A stretch of 64,000 bases of DNA from Acanthochlamys bracteata (lineage: Eukaryota > Streptophyta > Magnoliopsida > Pandanales > Velloziaceae): positions 2,792,501-2,856,500 of the forward strand of contig CM034132.1 of assembly GCA_019914995.1 (NCBI GenBank). Direction: 5' to 3'. Of the stretch, positions 55,875 through 64,000 are shown one piece after another (the stretch's first letter is position 1; each line of letters begins with the position of its first letter). The position numbers and the translations under genes are program-made. Under the pieces are notes generated by a model, which made no database searches, had not been told where the DNA came from, and saw nothing but the letters and a program-made list of their open reading frames with translations.

Positions 55875-56489
55875 CATAGTTATAAAATTTGGACCGGCCC
55901 GCTCGGGTCGACCCGGAGCGTAAACCGGTCCGGATTTATAATAAAACTGTTTATGTAATCGATCCGCTCTGACCCGCTTCGACCCGCTCGTCCGGATCGA
56001 ACCGGATTAAATTAAATTTTAAAAAATTTAAATTTATGATATATTGATGTAAAAATAATTATTAGTAGTCTTATATTGAAATATAATATGTAATTTATAT
56101 TTTATATTTGGATATGATAATGCAAAAAAATAAATTTATTATATTTTATTTATAATATTTATTATTAGTGATTTTTAAGTTTTTATATTACTAATTTTGT
56201 TATATTGTAAGAAAAATAACAAAACTATTTTAAAACAAAGAATTTTTTTAAAATTTATTATTTAAAATATTTTTTTGTTTTGTATATCCTTTTTATTAGT
56301 TTATTTTTTCTTTTATGTCTTCTAATATAAAAAAATTTATTATTATTTTTTGTGAAATAATAAGCGTTCGCACTACCGTCAATGCTTTAGTATTTTTGAC
56401 ATGAAGTTCAACTTATTGACCCGACGGATCAACTTGTGATCCGTTGATCTGAACAGTTTTCTAGTTTGGTCCGATTTTATACAACTATA
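55875..56489. mobile_element. hAT-like MITE with terminal inverted repeats and 8-bp target duplication
   Basis: The left end CATAGTTATAAAATTTGGAC and the reverse complement of the right end TATAGTTGTATAAAATCGGA form an imperfect 21-base terminal inverted repeat, extended by GGACC on both sides. Flanks CTGGAAAT (55,867-55,874) and CTGAAAAT (56,490-56,497) look like an 8-base target duplication with one mismatch, the length made by hAT transposases. The subterminal region is rich in GACCCG and CGGATC words, and the centre is AT-rich. There is no open reading frame, so it is non-autonomous. Confidence 0.75.
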
Positions 56490-56497
56490 CTGAAAAT

Positions 56498-56865
56498 GCT
56501 CACTTTCGAGATGTTCACATTTGAAGTTTCACGTTTACACATTTTCAGGATTGATCCCTTGCAAATTAATTTAAGAATAAAAGGGCCTTTATTTTTAGTC
56601 ATTTGAAGCATGAGCCCAATAAAATTACTTTTCTCATATATTGATCCAACGTATTTCTAATTTCTAGCCTATTTTCTGTCGGAACCCCCATCTCTTTAGC
56701 TGCCATATATGTAAACTAAAACGATCCGTGCTCTCATGTAGGAACCAACCCAACAACAACTACTACAACAAACTTTTCTCCGTCGCCGTCCGGCGACACC
56801 CAAGGCGGAGCATGTCTACCACTCAGCCGATCTCCGCCGTATAATCAACTCGTACTCCTAGTAAA
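56498..56865 (+). promoter_or_regulatory. Promoter and leader region of SBT6.1
   Basis: The sequence between the hAT-like element and the SBT6.1 ATG. A TATA-like CATATATGTAAAC lies at about 56,704, some 150 bases before the start codon, followed by a CAACAACTACTACAAC-type leader. The MITE sits about 375 bases upstream of the start and could contribute regulatory sequence. Confidence 0.4.
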
Positions 56866-59800
56866 ATGTCATCCCGCCGCCGGTCCACCTACCCCTCAAC
56901 CGCTATCTCCGCCGTCGCCGCGATCCTTCTCTCCATCTTCCCCTTCTCCCCCAATATTTCCGATCGCCATGTCAGCAAAACCCTAACGAAGACGCATAAC
57001 TATGTAGTCCGGTTTACAGATTATCGTGCCTCTGATGATCACCGGAAGTACTTGGAATCCAGCCTTGATTTGACTGACGCGTGGCGGTGGATCGACCGCA
57101 GGAATCCGGCTGCGGCTTTCCCGACCGATTTCGGTGTTGTGGAAATTGCAGATTTGGATCGGGTGAGATTGATCGAGGAGATGGAGAAATTGGATAAGGT
57201 GAAAGATGTTCACGTAGATTTAAGCTACACGAGGAGCTTGTTTGTTGATGGAAATGGAAATGGTGGTACTGGATTTGTTGGAAAGAGGCCTGGGAAGATG
57301 TTCACTAAGATGTCTTTTGAGGAAGAACAAGACGGAAATGGAAGTTCTTCTGTTAATTGGAGAAGAAGGCTGTTGCTGGAAGTGAGCTGGTTATTTTGTG
57401 TTTTGAGTTCTCGATTAAATTCTTGAATTTGCATGGTTCACTAGTTGTGCGCATTTTCCCTGTCGCAATAAATATAAGAAATGCCTTGGTGTTGCATGCA
57501 AAATTTTAGATGATGGACAATTGCTGGTTAGCATTGTATGTATCTACATGCAACTAATACATGTTGTTCAGTTAAAATTGCATCTTCTTATACTTCAGAG
57601 AACATTTCCATATTGCTAAAGCAATTACCCCTTTTGTATATTAAACCATTCTGTGATTTCTACCGTAGGGTGCACATTTGACACTAGGTCATTATATTTC
57701 AGAGATCACAAGTAACATCCCTTTTTGGAGCTGAAAACCTTTGGGCCAAAGGTGTAACTGGTGCTAAAGTCAAAATGGCGATTTTTGATACTGGAATTCG
57801 AGCAGATCATCCTCATTTTCGTAATATCAAGGTATACACACTTATTAGTAACTGGTTATTCTGATTTCTATGAATTGGATTGTGTTTCATGCAGATACAG
57901 AGTAAACGTATTTAGGAAAAATTTCATGAAATTTATAACATATGCAGGAGCGTACAAATTGGACAAATGAAGATACATTAAATGACAATCTAGGACACGG
58001 GACTTTTGTTGCAGGGGTTATTGCTGGTGAGGATGCAGAATGCCTTGGTTTTGCCCCAGACACAGAGATCTATGCTTTTCGTGTATTTACTGATGCTCAG
58101 GTATTCTTGTTTCCCTTTCTCCAGTCTGTTTCATTAAGACAAGTTCTCTTTGGTTTGTTTGGTGAGGAATTTTAGTTTCCTTTGCTTGTTTTGTTAAGAT
58201 AGATTTATTTAGGTATTAGTGAAGATGACAAACCATATATATTTTAGTTTCTATATAATTTCTGGCATATGATTGTCCAATCAGCCTTTGCTTATGGTAC
58301 GCCTCCTAACTCTTACACAGTGCTATGTCTTCTTTAACGTAGATGTCTAAGCGCCTCGAAAACTTGTCAATGCTAATGGCTTCTTCTTAACAGTGAAACA
58401 AGTAAATCAATAACTACTATGTGAAACTGATTGTGGATGTAATGCACATAATGCACTTTTAAACTTCTGTAATACTAAAACAGGTGAAAGGACAATGCAC
58501 ATGTGAAATGTGAAATGTAATAGTTTCTTCCTAACAGCTGCAATCTTGGAACGAAAAGCTTTGTGTTTTTCCAAACAAATGGTCAACCAAAAATTGACTG
58601 ATATGATGAAGTTTCTAGTTATGATTCTATATTTTCTATGCTTTGCAATCACAAACATGGGCAAGATTATGAGAATTTTTTATTCAGCTTTGTTGCAGGT
58701 ATCTTATACATCATGGTTTCTTGATGCATTTAATTATGCTATTGCAACAAACATGGATGTGCTGAATTTGAGCATAGGTGGACCGGATTACCTGGATCTT
58801 CCATTTGTAGAAAAGGTATAATGAATTTATATTGATGCATTTAGTGCAGATATGAATGAAGAGTTGTTTAAGGCTCCTATTGGGAGAGGCTTTTGAAGAT
58901 GGATTTTATTAAGATTGTAAATGCTTATATATAAGGAAGCAAATATTAAGTCCTATATGGATACATAGACAAATATTATGGGAGTTTAAAGAAATAGAGT
59001 TATCCAAGTGATTTCCACGGGCCCGAAACTAGTCTTCTCGCATGAAAATTGGTGTTTGGGTAACTTTACTCTCGTACATGTTGCCAAACCTCTCAGCATC
59101 CCAGCACCATTTTCTTTGTTCTTTCGCCTTCTTACAACCAAAACCAGAATTGGCAGAAAAGTAAATAACAAAGAAATAAAAAGAACACATTGTAGGTATA
59201 GTGAAAATTTGAGCAATCCACTTGAAATAACTTCTATGAAACTTTCATTACACAAAAAATGATGCCAAACAAAACTTTTCATCAAAATCTTTGCATAATT
59301 TCACATAATTGATCGACAAGATATCCTTCTATTGTTCTCACTCTAAAATTTCCACATTCTTACTTTCTTCAAAAAAAAAAAAAATTGTGCATTCATAAGT
59401 AGAGAGAGAAGACTTGTCATTGGTGCAATTGGATTGAAGGGGATGCAGCAGCCTTTTCTGGGTTGTCTTGAGCAATGGGAGCCAGGAGTGAAGTCAAGCA
59501 AGGCAGCCATGAGATCTAATTGTAGTGGTTCAGCATGGAACTTCAAGCTGCGATTAAAAACGATGTCCTCCGCTGGAGGAAAAGTCAACAATTGTGTGAA
59601 TGAGGACTCCAACGTCAGTGGGGGAGTTAGAGGGGGACCGATATTTGGATAGCGACGGCAGAGAGGGAGGCCAAGGGGGGGATTGAGGATGAGACCCGGT
59701 GCTATTGGTGGAGGAAGAGGAGGGAAGAGAAAAGAGAAGAATGAGATAAATCACCCATGAGACGTGCCAAACAGAGGGAGAACAAACTCCACTCAGAGTG

Positions 59801-62800
59801 GATTTTATTCTAACTCTGAATCAAGGGATCATTTAGAGTTTGATCAAACTTCAAAAGCTATCCAAACCGTCATTCTAGGGTTATTTCCCTCTCCTCAGAA
59901 CCCTGAACTAAACTCTGTAAAACTCCAGCTTTTAAAGACTATCCAAACTGGGATTGATTTTTTTTTTTTTGGTGGAGGGTGTGGTGGTGGTGGTGGTGTG
60001 GGGAACTGTGTAAGTCCTTTAGTGTTTTATTTGAAAAATACCAAAAATGGTCTGAAGACCATTTTTTACGCCATATTGGTGATCATTTCTCCTAAATGCC
60101 TAAATCGTCCAAATGGTGTTTTCAACTTTTAAATCTATTCTGAAGTAGCTCAATAGCAGATAAAAATGTGAAGTTGTGATTATACCATAACACTGGTTTC
60201 TGTAAGATAAATGTTTAAGTGAACCATCATTTGTGTTGGGAAAAATTCAAACTACCTTTTTCAGTAGTATGAACAATTTTTAATTTACTAAAGCATCACT
60301 TCTTCATCAAGGTTTCTTAAATGAGTGAGGTGCTAGAAACTTTAGTAATACATTGTATTAGACTCGGCATATGCTGGTTCATGTCACAATCATTTTGCTA
60401 AACATATAACTTGTTATTTAAGTCAGATTTCAACTGGACAGGGTAAACTAGGCAATTACTTTTACTGTTTTACATGTTAAACCTTCTTGATTGATGTACT
60501 TGCTCTTCAGGAAGAGATAAGTTGACAGTGATAGTAGTTTAACTTCTGTTAATTCCTTGTAAAAGCCATTGACCGAGTAATGGCTCTTGCATCTTACTAT
60601 ATGTCTTCTTCTATATTGTTTTATGTGTTTGTCGCTTGTGATACATCAAAATGTTGCAACCTGCCAGTTAACGGGTTTGATTTAATCTCACTCAGAACAC
60701 CTTTATGTATTTTGAGTTGCTTTATACATTTTTTCATGTAATTCTTTCATTTGCTTATATGAGGAATTGCTTGATTTACGATAAAGCATTCAGACTCGTG
60801 CCTTTCTACAATCTAATAGCTCTCATTTCTCTGTACTCGTTGTTGTATACTTGTAATTGTTACTTCCTTGATTTTGTTCTTTTATTTTGTAAGTTTGCTA
60901 GAGTGTAGATGATATTTATCATCTCAGTTGATTGTTTGTTTTCTATGTTCAAGGTTTTGACTAGTTTATTTGGACAATTGTCTAAGGTTTGGGAGTTAAC
61001 AGCAAATAACATCATCATGATCTCAGCTATTGGGAATGATGGACCACTCTATGGCACTCTCAATAATCCAGCTGACCAGAGTGATGTCATTGGTGTTGGC
61101 GGTATTGACTACAATGATCACATTGCTTCTTTTTCTTCACGTGGCATGAGTACTTGGGAGATTCCTCATGGGTGAGTCACTATATTGATATGCTTCATTT
61201 GCAGATTATGTGTTTAATCATATTCTCAGTTCAGTTTTCTTGCACAAATTTGGGTGTAGGCTATTGAACCTTTTGTATTACCGTTAAACTGACATAACAA
61301 CCTCGATTTGAACCTTCTGTGAATTCCAGATAGCATAAAGACTCTTGGTAAGAAATACATGAAACTTGTTTGACATTTGATCTGTATCAAAGAATGATGA
61401 TTGAAAGTTCACACTATCAGCTTTGTTTAAATTTTGATAAAAGTGGTTCCAGCTCTAAAGTATTTTCTGGTATTTGGTTTGTTGGGTTATTCTGGCTTGA
61501 TTTTCATATGCAATGCTCTATGAGGGGGAAATTTAGCACCGTCTAAGTTCTTCGGTGTCCTTACAGGTACGGGCGTCTAAAACCAGATGTCGTTGCGTAT
61601 GGTAGGGAAATTATGGGATCTAAGATCAGCACTGGCTGCAAGAGTCTTTCAGGCACTAGTGTTGCAAGCCCAGTTGTGGCTGGTGTGGTATGCTTGCTTG
61701 TAAGCATCATACCAGAAAATGAGCGCAAACAACTTTTGAATCCTGCAAGCATGAAGCAAGCTCTAGTTGAAGGTGCCACTAAACTTTCTGGTCCTAATAT
61801 GTATGAACAAGGTGCAGGCAAGCTAAATCTGTAAGTCAAAATTCTAATACACGCTTTCTTATGCCATTCTAATTGCATTTATATTTGCTATGACAATACT
61901 GCTGTGTATTTTCCAGATTGGAATCCTTTAAGATTCTGGAAAGCTATCGACCTCGAGCAAGCATCTTTCCAGATGTTCTTGACTATACTGACTGCCCCTA
62001 TGCATGGCCATTTTGTCGCCAACCTCTGTATGCTGGTGCCATGCCTGTTATATTTAATGCTACCATCCTCAATGGCATGGGTGTAGTTGGTTATATTGAT
62101 AGTCCACCAGTCTGGCAGCCCTCTAATGAGGTGGGCAACCTGCTCAGTGTTCATTTCACTTACTCAGGTGTTATCTGGCCTTGGACCGGGTTTCTAGCAC
62201 TACACATGCAGATTAAGGAAGAAGGCGCCCAATTTTCAGGTATTATTGAAGGCGACGTCACTGTGAAAGTTTTGAGTCCACCAGCTCATGGAGAGGAAAG
62301 CCCACGAAGAAGTACATGTGTGCTTCATGTGAAGCTTAAAGTGGTTCCAACTCCCCCTAGGTGGAGGAGGGTCCTATGGGACCAGTACCATAACATAAAA
62401 TATCCACCAGGATACATTCCCAGAGATTCTTTAGATGTTCGAAATGACATTCTGGATTGGCACGGTGACCATCTGCATACAAACTTTCATATCATGTACA
62501 ACATGTTGAGAGATGCAGGTTACTATGTTGAGACACTTGGATCACCTCTGACGTGCTTCGATGCCAGCCACTATGGGACGCTTCTGATGGTAGATCTTGA
62601 GGATGAGTATTTTATGGAAGAAATCGAGAAGCTGAGAAATGATATCATCAATGGAGGTTTAGGTTTAGTTGTGTTTGCAGAGTGGTATAATGTGGACTCC
62701 ATGGTGAAAATGCGTTTTTTTGATGATAATACACGTAGTTGGTGGACCCCTGTTACTGGAGGTGCAAACATTCCTGCTCTTAATGATCTTCTGGGCCCAC

Positions 62801-63883
62801 TTGGGATCGCTCTAGGTGACAAAATCTTAAATGGAGACTTTTCAATTAATGGTGAGCAAAGTCATTACGCTTCTGGAACAGACATAGTGAAATTTCCTGG
62901 AGGTGGATATCTCCATAGTTTTGAACTTCTTGACAATTCAGATAGTTCTGCAGGCCAAAATTTATCCCAGACTTCTTCGGTTACCATGGTCAGTAATCTA
63001 TTTTAGCATTATCTGATAGTTGACATTACCTTTAGCTTTACTGATCTATGGTTTTGTCAGTATTGACCTAGACTTATAGGCAATGGCTAGGTTAAGCAGG
63101 TAGTTCGTCATAGTAATCATAAATATAGTGGGCTATAATGCTTTGAGGGGATGATCCTACTTGGCTTTCTCTTTTTCCGGTTAATGCTACTCATGTGCTA
63201 TGTTAACTGCTCAGTTGCAGTATCATTTTGTTGAGATTATGATTTATGAATTAGAAGGAAACTTCTCTAGGCCAGCTCATCCATTCCATTCCAATTCAAG
63301 TCCAAGTCTCAGTTTTATGATTTGTGATATAACATTAGAGTTGTTTTCCTTAACGTAGGATGGTTCACCAATTCTTGGCCTTGTTGAGGTTGGTGGAGGT
63401 CGGATTGCAGTCTATGGAGATTCAAATTGTCTAGACAGTAGCCATATGGTCACAAATTGCTATTGGCTTCTTCGGAAGATTTTAGACTTTACTAACAGGA
63501 ACATCAAAGATCCTGTGCTGTTCTCTGACTATACAAGAATCAAGTCTCCCTTTAATGTAGCTGGCAACCAGTTACCATCTCGTAGAAGTGACGTTAATTT
63601 TTCACTTTATTCTTCAGTGGTGGGAAAGGAGTTAGTATGCCATCATGACTCCAGGTTTGAGCTCTGGGGAACAAAAGGTTACCATGTCCAACCAATAATT
63701 CGAAGTAGAAAGCTACCACAGTATCCTACTGTTGATTCGGAGAATAATGTTGTCAAGTCAAGGAATAGATCTGTTTCCTGGAATGGTGGCATTTTAAAGA
63801 GTAATGGAACGTTCTCTGGAGCCATTGGTAGAAGTAAGTTCCACAGGAGCAAAGACTTCTTTGCTCTGCTGAACCATGATGAG
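56866..63883 (+). CDS. SBT6.1: Site-1 protease SBT6.1 (S1P), partial at window end
   Basis: Eight exons are visible: 56866-57381, 57703-57831, 57948-58100, 58699-58815, 60987-61171, 61567-61830, 61917-62988 and 63359-63883, giving 987 residues so far. Arabidopsis SBT6.1 has about 1,040, so the missing part should be the membrane anchor and basic tail. A signal peptide and prodomain with a WRRRLLLE autoprocessing-like site (about 165-172) precede the subtilase domain: Asp201 in [14 protein letters not shown], His232 in LGHGTFVAG, Asn322 in SAIGNDGP and Ser398 in [11 protein letters not shown]1P cleaves membrane-bound bZIP factors in the Golgi during salt and ER stress, and also pro-RALF and pectin methylesterase precursors. 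Intron 4 (58,816-60,986) is far longer than the others. Confidence 0.95.
58860..60150. repeat. Foreign-looking insertion in S1P intron 4
   Basis: This intronic stretch is less AT-rich than its surroundings and holds low-complexity runs: an A run at 59,372-59,384, a T run followed by GGTGGTGGTGG near 59,960-60,000, and GGGG-rich sequence at 59,620-59,700. The word CTATCCAAAC occurs at about 59,860 and 59,939, each preceded by similar AGAGTTT/AACTCT sequence, which suggests a short duplicated unit. An open stretch on the minus strand (59,612-59,343) has no family I recognise. It is probably a composite of repeat fragments. Confidence 0.4.
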
Positions 63884-64000
63884 GTACGGTCTTGGATATG
63901 CTTTCCTTTTGCATTTATATTTTTACATCCTCCTGGTTGTGTTTAGCATGTTTGGCTCATCTGGGGTTTTGAGAGATACCCATTCTGGAATTCAATATAC

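Noticed and set aside
59343..59612. 89-residue open frame inside S1P intron 4, minus strand
   Set aside because: Looks protein-like in composition but I recognise no domain, and it sits in repeat-like intronic sequence; noted only as part of the intron insertion.

Overview
This window is nuclear DNA from a flowering plant, most likely a eudicot. The genes are interrupted by short GT-AG introns, the intergenic DNA is very AT-rich and full of small transposon remnants, and the proteins are plant types: chloroplast signal peptidase PLSP1, SKU5-similar proteins, LIKE-COV, LEA_2, rhomboid RBL11, PPR, TilS and the site-1 protease SBT6.1. I cannot name the species. No operons, CRISPR arrays or bacterial elements are present.

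The dominant structure is a large, nearly identical inverted duplication. The left arm (1 to about 6,790) and the right arm (about 22,636 to at least 29,420) each carry the same gene pair, PLSP1 and an SKU5-similar (SKS) cupredoxin-fold protein. Genes in both arms are transcribed outward. The left arm runs off the window, so the true arm length is unknown. The copies have broken in opposite ways. The left arm keeps an open SKS gene but its PLSP1 has a net 4-base loss beside the catalytic lysine. The right arm keeps an intact 305-residue PLSP1, but its SKS gene has three single-base losses in homopolymer runs. Many arm-to-arm differences are homopolymer length changes, so slippage or long-read consensus error must be excluded.

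The 15.8 kb between the arms holds a CCDC25/Jlp2-family pseudogene on the minus strand, a shattered PPR pseudogene, an intact LIKE-COV gene (7 exons, 269 aa) and an intact LEA_2 membrane protein gene (3 exons, 306 aa).

Right of the duplication come a decayed PDI-like pseudogene on the minus strand (30,417-33,573), plastid rhomboid RBL11 (+), a P-class PPR gene (-), a PXMP2/Mpv17-family gene (+), plastid-type tRNA(Ile)-lysidine synthase TilS (-), a nuclear bL36 ribosomal protein gene (+) and SBT6.1/S1P (+), whose last coding part lies beyond the window. Most of these are single housekeeping genes for plastids, mitochondria, peroxisomes or the secretory pathway, with no evident joint pathway. 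Three broken non-duplicated genes beside intact ones would fit fractionation after genome duplication.

Mobile DNA is limited to small non-autonomous pieces: a hAT-like MITE with a near-perfect 8-bp target duplication (55,875-56,489), many AT-rich MITE-like blocks, an Au-SINE-like remnant (about 40,281-40,475), and a long S1P intron with foreign-looking sequence. Exon boundaries were read by eye from splice signals. For each gene called intact, the summed coding length is a multiple of three.
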